Source: Didymodactylos carnosus (taxonomy: Eukaryota > Rotifera > Eurotatoria > Philodinida > Philodinidae). From it: 64,000 bases of DNA. A program made the position numbers and the translations under genes. The DNA lies in NCBI GenBank assembly GCA_905250885.1, contig CAJNOQ010000039.1, positions 1 through 64,000 of the forward strand, given 5' to 3'. Shown piece by piece: positions 32,703 through 44,130 of this stretch (position 1 is the first letter of the stretch; each line of letters begins with the position of its first letter). The notes beneath the pieces are model-generated. The model was given only the letters and a program-made list of their open reading frames with translations, made no database searches and had not been told where the DNA came from.

Positions 32703-34724
32703 CAAGGGGGAAACTGCGGACTTTATAGACCTGAGCGGACTTTAAAGTCCTCTCAGATCTTCTAAATTCCCAAAGTCCGCCATAGTCCCGTCAAGTCCTC
32801 TGAAGTACGCTAAAGTCTGGTCAAGTTCCGTTCAAGTCCAATTAAGCCTCGAAACATCCAGTGTGACACAATGGCGTATTTCTTTGAGTATCACGATTAT
32901 TTATTCGTAAAAGTGACGAGACAAATAAAACTAATAAATTTTCTGTTACATGAACTATAACTGAACTATAAATATTTGACGTAGAGAAGTGTTGAACAGG
33001 AAATGAGTGTGATCTATTCTTCGTTGCAGGATGCATACGCATATAGACATAAAAACGCTTTCCGCTACTTAAAAGAGGACATATACGGCTTTTCTATTCC
33101 TCAATTCACTGTGAATGATAGTTAGATAAATTTTCCTATCTGCTAAGGGTTAGCGTCGTTGTTATTTCTAAAACAACATTCATCAATAACGCTCGTATTT
33201 TGAAAACTCAGACTCTACAATGGATTTGCCTGACGACTGTTTTGAGTATTGCGGCACGGAGTTCTTTGATTTTGTTCGGAAGTTTGCTGGTCCATTAGAA
33301 GCTGAACTGCTGAAAATTCAACACGTACGAAGTGTACCGTCACTCTTGAAGATACACGTTGAATTGGAACATTTGAAAAATATCATCGAAAAAGAGTCAA
33401 AATTACTGCATGGTTTAATCAAATCTGATATTTATCCGAAAGATAGACAAAATTTTTCCTCTTGTGTCAGAATTTCATCTGATGACGTTCTCCATCTACT
33501 ACAGCGAGATCACGAGGCAAAAGGAACACACGTTTTTCTTTCAGTGATTCGCTATATAATGAGAGCATTCATCGATCGGGACACTACCATTGATGATAGA
33601 CTGTTTTTTTCCTGGCTGTTTTCATTTGTCGCCTTTGGCAGGCGTGGTTACACTGCCAGTCAACAGCGAAGAAAATACAAACAACAAAGAACGACAGAAA
33701 AAAGAAAACAAAACAATATCAGTTTATTACGAGTTCTGCATATTACGGGGTCGAGCTAAATACGCACACGTTCACATATCTATGTTTGCTGCGTATGTCG
33801 GCTGAAGTCCTGAATATCTATCTATTCAACTCACAGATCTGTGAGAGCACATTCCGCATAGCAAGAAGTATGTCCGGCGCGTTTTCGTCAGTGACGAATT
33901 TCACCGTCTGTCAGTTTATGAAACGCGCCGAAAAACTATCTATGTTGCATACAATTAAATCGAGCGAGCGATTAAAACCGAATGATGGTTCATCTCCGAC
34001 AATTTTTTTCCCCCAACATCATAAAACAAAAGTAAAACAACAAAGTGCATCGCACAAGGATGCAAGTTTTCTGAAACTATCAAGGGCAAAAATTCAGACG
34101 ATACTTGAAAATGCCTTCTAGAGTGTTATGCGGGTGATGAATCAGTTAAAAGTGACCACATTGTTGGAGCAGAACAAATTTAACGAACTGAAATTGTTGA
34201 GCGTCTATTTTGATCAACACTTCACATTCACTTCACGACTCAAAGACAATTCGCAAGCAGTCGAGAGTTCTGAAAGCGAAGATCAGACGGAGAGTGTTGA
34301 TGATGATGAGAACTCGACGACAGACAAAAGCGAAGAAAGTGACAGCGATGGCGAGAACGTGTTGTCAACAGCGACTAGCAAAGATTTTCCTCGGATGCGA
34401 ATCTACGACTCTATTAATCCGACGTTGGCAAACACATTTTTTCAGATAAAGCTCGGCGACACCGAGAAATACATTCACAAACAGACCGCATGTTGGACAC
34501 TGACGCACAGTGGGCATCTAGGCGGACATTAGGTGAAAAATCGAAGTCGCTCCTTTTTCGAAAACAAATAGTCTAGAATGTAGCCCTTGAAAAGTGAGCG
34601 CGACTTGCGCGGACTTTGGTGACTTTAAAGTCCGGTAAAGTCTGCTTAAGTCCGGCCAAGTCCTCTCAAGTCCGCTGGACTTATCAAAGTCCGCTCAAGT
34701 CTAAAGTCCGCAGTTTCCCCCTTG
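32703..34724 (+). mobile_element. hAT-like DNA transposon with AAGTCC-rich subterminal arrays
   Basis: 2022 bp. It starts CAAGGGGGAAACTGCGGAC and ends in the complement (GTCCGCAGTTTCCCCCTTG). Flanks GTATCTGT (32695-32702) and GTATTTTT (34724-34731) match at 6 of 8, a possible decayed 8-bp duplication. The first ~150 and last ~110 bp are packed with AAGTCC/GGACTT words, about 20 in all. Inside is a broken transposase-like gene. The superfamily is inferred from the TIR and 8-bp flanks only. Confidence 0.68.
33220..34532 (+). pseudogene. Transposase-like gene of the 32.7-kb element
   Basis: It starts with the ATG at 33220 (MDLPDDCFEYCGTEFFDFVR) and a helical N-terminal domain. After a frame change near the T-run at 33602-33609 it continues as FICRLWQAWLHC, then VELNTHTFTYLCLLRMSAEV, LNIYLFNSQICESTFRIARS and FMKRAEKLSMLHTIKSSERL. 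An in-frame TAG near 34121 follows. The rest is an acidic tail (SSESEDQTESVDDDENSTTD) and the end FFQIKLGDTEKYIHKQTACW. I know this layout as an uncharacterised protein type recurrent in bdelloid genomes, but cannot name its domain. Two breaks are visible. Its position inside TIRs makes it the likely transposase. Confidence 0.55.
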
Positions 34725-34730
34725 TATTTT

Positions 34731-35470
34731 TCTCATTTTAAACGAGACGAAAAACAATGCCTGTTATATAAGGCACGTTATTTCTTAAAGTAGACTACTT
34801 TCATACTCGAACTTTTTGCAGTTTATATCGGCTTTTCGTACCTTTTTAAAATAGAACTAAATCAGTAAACTAAACCAATTTACAGAGTAAGTGCACAGCA
34901 CTTGCAATGAGTGAGAGAATAGGGATATATAACATCTTTCTATTTACTGTCGTTCGCATAGTTGCAATTTTTCTTCATTCATTTTCAGTATCAAAAATGG
35001 TTCTTCTTTATCATGAAATACCAGCTTTCTTAGTGTATAGANTAGACTCAGTTAATATTTGCTGTGTAAAGATCTCAAAATAAATCTGCACAGAAGTGAG
35101 AAATGCATGAAAGGTTAATGTTATAACAATTGTGAGTATCCTCGGTGTGATATCGCTTTGCCATTAGTGACTCTCAGGATGTACCGATGATCAGTTCGGT
35201 TCTGTTTGACGCACAAAGGATTGGGGCTCAGTCATTCCGTCTCATTCGCAGAATATTAGATTGGCTCTAATAACGAACTGATCCTAGCGATAATATCTAC
35301 GGGTATACATTCTCTGAAAGTCCAAGCGTGAATGTTTTCTTCACATATGGCAAACGATACCTTACGGTAAAACTCACAGGCGAGCTATAAAACATTTAAC
35401 CACTCTCTCTTTTATTCTGCGATCAAATGCCAGTTATATGGCAAACCATAATTGAGAAATACATGAGAAA
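34731..35470. repeat. ~700-bp dispersed repeat, copy A
   Basis: Begins TCTCATTTTAAACGAGACGA and ends ATTGAGAAATACATGA; aligns along its length with 54155-54848. It holds a TATA-like TATATAAGG near the start, an AATAAA near 35080, and a conserved pair GATCAGTTCG/CGAACTGATC that could form a stem. It could be a solitary terminal repeat of a retroelement, or a nonautonomous element. It looks old and non-coding. Confidence 0.6.
35042..35042. other. Ambiguous base (N)
   Basis: The only undetermined base I noticed in the window, inside repeat copy A; possibly an assembly or allelic ambiguity. Confidence 0.9.
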
Positions 35471-35600
35471 AAACTATTAATATGATACTTATGACAAGTA
35501 GAAAGGATTTAGACAAAGAGGGAGCGTGTTAATAAAACTGCTGTGTACAAGTTTGATCTCAACTTCAAAGTGAGTCTGAGGTGAATGACTGACCCTGATT

Positions 35601-36016
35601 GCATTATGTTCCCGAAGAGAAAACCAGGTAAAACACGGTGAAATCACTGTTTCAGCTACGTTAGGACACACTTTCTTTTTAAGTGACTCTTTTATATCAA
35701 AAGTTGTTGTTTTTCACTTTTTTTGTGACATATACGGACTGTGTTAATCTGCGAAAGAGATGTGTCTCAAAAGAAAACTTGTCCAGAAATTCGAGTGTGT
35801 AGCATTGTGACTAGCGAAAATGAGACCTATTTAGATAAGGGAACAGTAAGGAACAATTTACTGTGTACATCCTCTGAATTTACTACCTGACTCTCTATTT
35901 ATACTGATTTTTCCGTTTCAGATAAAGATTATAACAAGATCAAAGCATTGTCTGCTCGCATTCAAATTTGATTGTACTATGTTCTCGAAGAAAAGTCCGA
36001 GTAAAACATAGTGCAA
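35601..36016. repeat. Two further copies of the ~40-bp hairpin motif
   Basis: GCATTATGTTCCCGAAGAGA with AGGTAAAACACGGTG (35601-35640) and ACTATGTTCTCGAAGAAAAG with TCCGAGTAAAACATAGT (35975-36013). The second is nearly the same as 17487-17526, including compensating changes in the outer stem (ATTATG/CATAAT versus ACTATG/CATAGT). Confidence 0.55.
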
Positions 36017-36146
36017 TCGTAGATAATAAACGGGAACTGGAAAAATGTGGAACTAGTACGTACCGGTACAACATAGCATGTCGTCCGCACTAGTAGTGCC
36101 GGCCTTTTTCAGTACTGTACTGGGAGTTTTCGGTCGATCATGTTTC

Positions 36147-36360
36147 TCATAAGAATCTTACAAGAATAACGTACGAGTTTTGCTGACTCTTATCAATTTC
36201 TTATGAATTCTTGTGAGATTCTTATAAGATTCAGCAGAATTCTTGTCACTTTCGTGGAAGATCTTATACAAGAATTGTGTAAGATTCTTATAAGATTCTT
36301 GTAATATTCTTATATGTCTCTTACAAGTTTCGTATCTGATTCTTATATAAGAATCAATGA
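36147..36360. repeat. TTCTTATAAGATTCTTG motif cluster
   Basis: At least ten variants of ATTCTTATAAGAATC/TTCTTGTAAGA on both strands in ~210 bp. This is the type of array seen at ends of nonautonomous DNA transposons; the element borders are not clear. Confidence 0.5.
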
Positions 36361-37883
36361 CTAGGGCATTCACTAGGGTTTCTTATAAATTCTATAACTT
36401 TGCAAAGAAAGGTCGTGTAGAACTGGGTGATGTCCCATTTTAATCAAAAATTTGCGGGCTACAATCATGTTTTATTAAAAGAAGGTTTGAGTTATTTTTT
36501 AGAGTTCTTGAAAAACTGGTTTTTTAGTAAACCGGGTCTTCAAGAGTGATGGGTACGAATCTTTTTAGGGTATTTACTACCTCACTGAGGTTATCGACCC
36601 ATGTACAAATCACTGGAATCTGAAGGGGATCTCTCGAAAGATTCCCTCGTTAGCATCGATCCGTGTGCGATGTCTGGGTTAATGCTCTCTCTTCACAGAC
36701 GAGATATGTCTCAAAATTATCATAATAATTTTTTCTGTTAGACTAATACGAACCAGAGCTAATCATCTGCATTGGAAACTGACTGAAACCAGTTTTCAAT
36801 TGGAAAAAAGGGGTTTTCACCTATGTTTCTGCTGCACCGTCAGCTGAAGCAGACACATTTTTTATCTGCAGGTAAAAAATTGTGTGTGTTTTAGTGATAG
36901 TTCTAGTGTTCATTAGTAACTTTCTACGTATAAAAAGGATGAGATACAGATTTGTAATTGATGATCAATAAGGAACAGTTACAGAGTCCATCGAATAAGA
37001 TGGGTACGCGTAGTTAGAAATTTTCTGCAAATAATTTCCTCCAAAAATTTCCTGCAAATAATTTTTTCTTTCACTCCTACCTTTTCTTGATACTATTTGT
37101 GATATGAAAAGTAAAAATATGTTTGAGTATTTAAAGAAGAATGAGATTAAAAATAATTCACTTAAGCAGAAGTGTTAATACTAAATAAAAGAAATAGCCA
37201 ATAAAAAAGCTATGCAAAAAGGTCCACCTGCAGAGCAAACGTTTTTACCAACATACCTTGCCTGCTTAGGACAAAAAAGCTTTATTTTCTAGAGCCTATA
37301 ACTTGCACCGCATCTAATTTTTATTTTGTGACTGGTTGTAGACCATTGTCCAAGTGTGCATCTTTGATATCAACTCATGGCTACCTCAGAGGAAGTGGTC
37401 AGTTTTATAAGTTGATTATAACTTCGTTCCTTTTTGTTTTTTTGAGTTGATTGTAGGTTTACCTTGAAATTCTCTACAATATTGAACATTTATTTTATAT
37501 ACCTTAGTAATTCTTATTACGTTATTGAAAACGTTTTTTCAACAAAATTAAAAAAAATAATTTTTTTCATCTCTCGATAGTTTCAAGAATAATTGTTTGT
37601 ACAACACCAATACGCAGGAAGTTTTTAATTACTATATGATAACATAAACCTTCTTTAGTTTAGCCCAAAGGAGCAATAAATAAGTTAATAAATAAGTGAA
37701 AAAGAGGACATGATATATGTCCAGTTAATCCAGTGTATCTACATTTGTATTACTTTTTACTCTATATTCTGAGGTGTTGTAGATTGTTTGAATTTTCATC
37801 ATTGCTAAAAAAAGACAACACATAATCTAACTATCTCTCTCCAATTATACATGTGGTTTTCTGTTACATTTTTCATGTGTAGT
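36361..37883. other. Non-coding, nothing recognised
   Basis: No exon or repeat that I can support. Confidence 0.4.
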
Positions 37884-38021
37884 AGAGATATGCAGGGCGC
37901 CCTTACCAGACCCTATCCCTCAGGGTGAGGTAGGGCCAGGACTTCGGTCTCGCAGGGTAGGGTACAACAATTTTTTACAGGGTAGGGCTAGGGCTTCAGA
38001 AACAGCTATCCTGCACATCTT
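37884..38021. mobile_element. Small MITE rich in AGGGTAGGG
   Basis: The ends AGAGATATGCAGGG and CCTGCACATCTT are inverted repeats. The interior carries AGGGTGAGGTAGGG, CAGGGTAGGG and CAGGGTAGGGCTAGGG, making it by far the most GC-rich spot nearby and able in principle to form G-quadruplexes. Length ~138 bp; no coding capacity. A hAT relationship is possible from the termini. Confidence 0.5.
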
Positions 38022-40918
38022 TAATGACTCGTTTTCGACGAGCAAGTTATGCCCTAACTATTATGTCTTTCAAATATACATACACATACAATAAAACCAA
38101 CCTCAGGTATATTTAGACATTCATATCTTCGTTGATTTTGTACATGGTTTTATGTAGTTGATCGTACTACTAATGCATCCAAAATTAGACTGATGTGGGC
38201 TGAATGTATTGTGAAATCAGTATTTGACAATTGACAGGTTTTGGCTTTTGGACAGTGGTTTAGCAGACTGATAGGTCAATAATTGCATCAATAGTCTATA
38301 ATATACTTGCGACATATCGGCTTATTTTCGTAACCAGGAGAAAGTTCATCACGTCTCTATGCGTTTCGAATGAAGATGCGTCTATTGTTTATATTAGAAA
38401 TTTAAAAAATGTTCAGTCCAGATCATTCTATAAATCAAAATATTGAAGAGCTCTGGACGTATTTCAAAATATATAGGGAGTACAAAGTAGAACAAGATGT
38501 AACGAAGTTTTCTTCTGGCAGAAGAGTTATATTGTGAAATCACTGATCCATAATATTAGTGAGAGTTGAACTTATGATTGAGGTTACATCTTTCAGTGCG
38601 TGATTGTTGTCGCTGGTGGTGCCACCTCTGTTATATGACGTATCGTTAGTGTCATAAAATATTGATTTCGACGAGAACGACACGTTCTAGTAGATCCCAA
38701 TTTACAATTCATGTACACAAAACATCTTCTGACCTGAGGAGTTCTACTATAAAGTAAACCGCCAAATGTTTACCGATACAATCGAAGACCGATTGAATGA
38801 ACGATCTTAGTGTATGATCAAAACATCCAGTGAAGTTATTACTGCTAATTAGTGTCATTCAATTTCCAGTTCATTGTTATTAGCTGGTCATAATTAACCC
38901 AAATAAAAGAATTATAACTATCTCACCAAAAATGAATGGAAGGTCCAACCTAAAATAAGGTTGATTTAGACCTTTCCAGAAATTATCTTTATTTTGCGAG
39001 TGAACTTCTACAGTTTTAATCAGTGAACTTTAAACTCAAACTCTCTAATGCATTTACGGTCAGATATGTTTGATGTTAATTAACTAATTAAAGTTTATGA
39101 AAATAAAAAGCAGTATTTTGTTTTGAAGTATGAGTAAATTTATCTGAAACCTGCTGTGATACATACAAATACCGCCATGGGTGTTCGCGTATGTAAAACA
39201 TTAAAAATGATGGTTATCTTTTAGCATAAAAAAGGTGCGCATACAAACAGTTTTGTCAAATTTTACATAATCTTATCCAAAATATCTGAAAGTGTTTTAT
39301 AGTCTATTTCTCAAGATCCACTCGTCAGCCAAACTTCACTCTTTCAAATTTTTGTAGATTCTAAGTTCCTCATTCAGATAAAAGTAAGAACTTTTTCAGT
39401 TTGATGTGAAAGGAGCGACAAGAGAAGCGCGGGAAGTTAGAGAAAAATGGGTACAAAATAGCTTTGTTAACATCTTTTTACTGTGAAGGTAGATTATAGA
39501 TTTCTCATTTCACATCTTAAGTAGAGATCTGCAACAAAAGTCATCATTTTTAAAGCTGGATAACATTTACTGAGCACGAACACTCATGATGGTATTTGGG
39601 GGAATCACAGATCCCCATGAAAATCTCATAAAATAAACATAAAAGGCTGCTATGACCTCGCAGTAAACGATTTCGTTAGCATGCCAAATGACAAACTTTC
39701 TCAAAATGGTGGATCCTCTTACAGATGTTAAAATCGCACAACGTGGATGAGAAATAATCATGACAATATCTCCAAGGATTTTTCTTAACTTTTTTCAATA
39801 TCAGAAGTTATAAAATACCAAGCTTCCAGAGACGATAGAAGAGAGAAAATCTCAGACTGTGTACTTTAGTAGAACATCATCGTTGTACCATAGAAGTTTG
39901 CACAAAACAATTCAACTTTAATCGTCGTATTTAGCAAATACGATGGAACGCTATCGTTGTTTCACAAATATTTTGTTGATTTGATGGAAACTTTTTTTAA
40001 GTGACAGTATCGCAGAATACATTCTCCTTCTCAACGTAATGTGTCACATGACCTTTGATTTGACTTGACGTACGAGATAATACTGCTATTAAAAGCTGTC
40101 TAGTATTAATGCTCATAATCAGATACAGCCTTGTGAATAAATAAAGTGATACAGATTTTTTGAAGTTCTAAACTATCACCTTTCATATAAATTGTCAAAT
40201 AAGAACTATATAAGAATTATTCTATGAATTTAAGGAAATCCTTGAATACAGATCGCCATATCCGCAGAGCAAGACAGGTTCAGAATTACATATATTTTGT
40301 TATTTACACAGTAAAAAATAGAAAATATACAATAAATTATATATAATTTGTACTAAATTATAACAATAATAACCGGGTATATCCATTTCCTAACCATAGT
40401 AGGAATAAATGAAAATAGTCTGCCTACACTCTGCTCCTTCTTCTATAAAACAAGAAGGAAAAGAGTAAAATCTTTAATGAAAAACTTGTAAGAAGATGAG
40501 TTTCTAAAAAAAGTGGACACAGTTTTTCCACTTTACCAGTGAATCGAGTCTTTGATGAGAGATACATTATTAAAGGTCTTAAATTATACATCAGATCAGT
40601 CGGATAGAACATGTGAGATCGTTTTTGTGCATGCAAAGGTATTATTATACGTATTCGAGGACGATATCATCTGAATAGAATGCACATCAACCATTATATC
40701 CATGATGTTTCAACATCGTCCAGGATTCACATACGTTTTGATTCATAAGTGTCCAATTACTACAGTATTTCAACAAATTAGCTACATCTTCTTCAGTTAT
40801 TTTAACGAAATAGACGAATCATAATATTCTCAGAATGTAAATAGTAAACGGTAATTTGCTTTACTTCTTTTTTATATCAAAAGAAGAACTGTACACCAAG
40901 AGAAATAAAGTCTAATTT
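38022..40918. other. Non-coding, nothing recognised
   Basis: A nearly 3-kb stretch in which I find no supported gene, structured repeat or transposon domain. Confidence 0.4.
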
Positions 40919-42208
40919 TTAAACATTTGCGTACGCACACAAATTGAGGTTAATAAACTGTATAGGCACAGATGGTACTGTTATGAGTGTACTACCATAA
41001 TTATCCAATATTGAATTTCTTGAACAATTTTTTGTAAGATATCTTCGTTGATGTTTTATTTTGTTCTCGATGTTCTCTAGTACAATCGCCTTTTGCTGTT
41101 GTTGATAATTGCAGTTTTTCAGCAGAGAAGACGATGAATTTTTGGAAAATCGATTTTCACTTGGTATCCATTTGTAACTGATTGTACTATAAGGTGGTGG
41201 ATGATTATCAACCTCATATGAGGAAACTTCGGGAAGAACATTAGACAAGGTTGTGGTAGAAATATTTGTCTCCTGAAGTCGTGTTTGATGCTACAACCAC
41301 AAAACGAATAGACATTTACCCTTATAGAAAAAATTACAATGTGGCGGATGAAGGCATACTTTTCGTACTCGCCGTTTCAATGTTGTCATATCAACTTTTG
41401 ATCTACAAAGTGAATTTTTGGCATAACGATATTCTTTTTTAATAGCAGTAGTTGCTGTTTTTTCATTAAAGAGATCCATACAATGGTTTGGAAAACCGTT
41501 GTCAGCTGAAGAATTGTCAAATGTATCGCATTCATCTATAATAGTACATTAGATGAATAGTATATTGTAATTATTACTAATTACTAACCTTTTGAGGTAT
41601 CGGTTTGGCATAATAATGCCGGTTTGAACTTTTTCATAGAACTATACGAACTAGAGAAAAATTGTTCACTGCGATTCATGTTTTTGAGAGTTTGATTTTG
41701 GCCACTTAATACGTTGCAAAAATTTCGTTGATATTGATTTTGCAAAATAGTACGGTCTTCGGTGTACTAAATACCAAAAAAAAAAAAAAAACGGAAGTTT
41801 CAACAGAAAATTATAGACATGATTAATTGGATAATATTTTCTCACTTACATCTGAATTTTTGTCGGTGTTTTCTGCAGCGTGTTTTAATCGTGCTAAAAG
41901 TATTTGATGCCAATCAACATCTTTGAAAGAATCTTGATTTTGACTAGATTTATCAACATGTTGAGATGACTGAAAGAATAAAAACAAAATAATCGATATT
42001 TTTTAGAATAGTTTGGATCGATTCAGACAATTGAATAAATGTTTGTACATTTACTCTCTTAATGATGTGTTCTTACTTTAAATACAAAACTGTTTTCATC
42101 ATAATTATTATGTAAATTTGTATAACAAGTAATATATAAGTTTTCTCGTTTAGTTCGTCTTAATGGATTTAATAGTGTTCTAACAATGGTACTAACTGCA
42201 GACGACAT
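40919..42208 (-). CDS. Multi-exon gene of unknown function
   Basis: Not recognised. Exon 1 is 42208-42077 (MSSAVSTIVRTLLNPLRRTK: basic, amphipathic, possibly a mitochondrial presequence). Exon 2 is 41969-41850 (DVDWHQILLARLKHAAENTD), exon 3 is 41766-41589, and exon 4 starts at 41535. Donors GTAAGA, GTAAGT and GTTAGT and acceptors TTCAG, TTTAG and TATAG are in phase. Exon 4 (YRYAKNSLCRSKVDMTTLKR, PPHCNFFYKG) reaches TAG at 41291-41293, yet the same frame continues, protein-like, to 40919 (VDNHPPPYSTISYKWIPSEN; YQQQQKAIVLENIE). Either the gene ends at 41291, or a very short intron or stop readthrough joins the last part. It is Ser/Asn-rich, with no membrane segment. Confidence 0.6.
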
Positions 42209-42937
42209 TCTTTTAAACACAAAAATCAACTTCTGTTAATAGTTTACCAATAAATCGCTTAAATGTAAATTTACAAAAATTTAAATTTAACTAGAGAAAT
42301 AAAGTCATTGATATATAATTGTAGAAGAAAGAGAGGATTCATCTTCTACTTCTTCTATTTTAATAATAAAAAAAAAGTCGTTTTTTTACTCTTGTTTTTC
42401 TTAAGTAACAAAAATCGCCTACTCTTTCATAAAATATTACCATTAATGAAAAAGAAAACATAATAGGTGGTAAACATTGAAACAGAAAGAAGAATTAAAA
42501 TAAACGTTTTGGCATATTATTTTCAATCGTTTTTTTCTATATAAACAAATTGGATTAATATTCTACACATTTCACTCTCTTTCTTATATTCTCGTCTTTT
42601 ATAGTGCACTTGATCAGAAAAAGTTTATAATTTTTTAAATTTTCAAGTTGATTCGAATATATCTTCAGAATGAATAGAAATGAAGCACTTCAATGATGAA
42701 AAGAAATTTTCTGTCTTTCTATTTACAACGGCTTCTGATGAGGTTAATTTATACTACACCAGACATGAATAATAAGACGAAAAATATCACCTCGAATTGT
42801 GAGCCACATAATAGAACACATTCGTAACTTTAATATCTTTAACTATTATAACAGAAAAATATTATGTTAATCGAAGTATTCAGACTGGTCTGATTACATT
42901 CAGAATAAATAAGTTTTAATCTGATAAGTATTTTTAT
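42209..42937. other. Intergenic
   Basis: Presumed promoter region of the 42.2-kb gene and 3' flank of the 42.9-kb exon, both on the minus strand. Nothing distinctive. Confidence 0.35.
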
Positions 42938-43244
42938 TTACAGTATTATTGCACAACAACAACATTTAATCTGATTCACTGTTTGGACGAATAGTTGTCG
43001 TTTTTCTCGTTGTAGAATCTGATCTAGTTCATCTTCTATCGCTTGCTGCATATTTGCTTGTAATATACTCGTTGTCAGTATTTGATAATGTGATCTAGGC
43101 ATTTGACTCCAATTTACGCGGTCCAAAACAGTTTGGTCTGGATTTGTGGTAATATCAACGACTTTTTTAACTCCCATCTGTTTTGCCTGATGTAATTTTT
43201 CCATTTGAAAATTGAATATAAGACGTTGATTTTCTGCATTTTTC
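42938..43244 (-). CDS. Terminal exon of an unknown gene
   Basis: Not recognised. An open stretch ending at 42938 encodes NQRLIFNFQMEKLHQAKQMG, then DITTNPDQTVLDRVNWSQMP, a helical region (ILQANMQQAIEDELDQILQR) and a Cys-rich end (IKCCCCAIIL), where four adjacent cysteines followed by hydrophobics may be lipid-modified. An acceptor-like TGCAG sits at ~43245; the open frame runs on to 43285. No start or earlier exon was found, because the foldback element from 43.4 kb lies directly upstream. Confidence 0.4.
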
Positions 43245-43399
43245 GGTTGAAATATATTTAAAGCAGAACAAAAAAGTAAGAACAATTAATTCATTCGAGT
43301 ACTTTTGGTGGTAGATCCACTGCAGAGAGTTTCATTCGACTGTCGCTTTTTACTTCAAGCATTGTAAAAAAACACACTCCGCTGAAAGGCATGGAATTT

Positions 43400-44092
43400 T
43401 TCAAAGACAAACCTCTACTACCACTCTAATACCTTGCTCAACGACATAATTGTTCACAATCCTGAATTCAATCACATACGCTAAAATCATCAACAGATGA
43501 TTGGAAATAACTACTATTCTACACTCAAAATTTTTTCGTAACTTTTTAAATCTCAACAGTTCACCATCCAGTTGTTTAAACTTCAAGAACTGTCATGCCA
43601 TGTATCGACGGAAAAGTTGTGCTCAAATTGGCATCCCTCTTTAACATGAGAGATTATATGAGCCTCACTGACGATGGAATTGTAGTTATTACGAAAACAG
43701 TTATCCAGGATCCCTTTGTCATTGAAATGGACTGTCCGGGTGATAGTGTAGGGATATTTTCATGTCGGGTATAAATATACGATCAAAACTTATTTTGAAT
43801 AGAAAAGTCTAGGATTGCTATTTGAAACAAAATATTGTACCTAAATTAATGTGGTTTTTTGGAAAATCGTGTGGTCTCCCAACGTATTTGATGGGTATGT
43901 TGTTCAAATCTCATATTTTTTTGCTCCAATATTTTCGTCTTCTAGACAGACCAGGTTTGAAGAGTGTAATAACCACAACTTCTTCTCTAATACTTGACAG
44001 CTCTAGAAGTTTAAACAATTGAATGACGAACAGTTGGGATTTAAACAGTTAAGAAAAGTCTTGAGTGTAGAATAGTAGTTATTTCTTATCGG
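43400..44092. mobile_element. Foldback element with ~95-bp diverged arms
   Basis: The left part (43500-43592) and right part (43985-44090) are imperfect reverse complements sharing AATAACTACTATTCTACACT, AACAGTT and TTGTTTAAACTT. The ~390-bp interior is non-coding. The insertion lies between the 42.9-kb exon and the kinase gene, and may have displaced the former's 5' part. Confidence 0.5.
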
Positions 44093-44130
44093 TTAATGAC
44101 GATTTTCACGTATATTACGGAATCAGCACT

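Noticed and set aside
36158-36373. Minus-strand open frame with repeated ESYKNLT words
   Set aside because: It is translation of the TTCTTATAAGA motif cluster.
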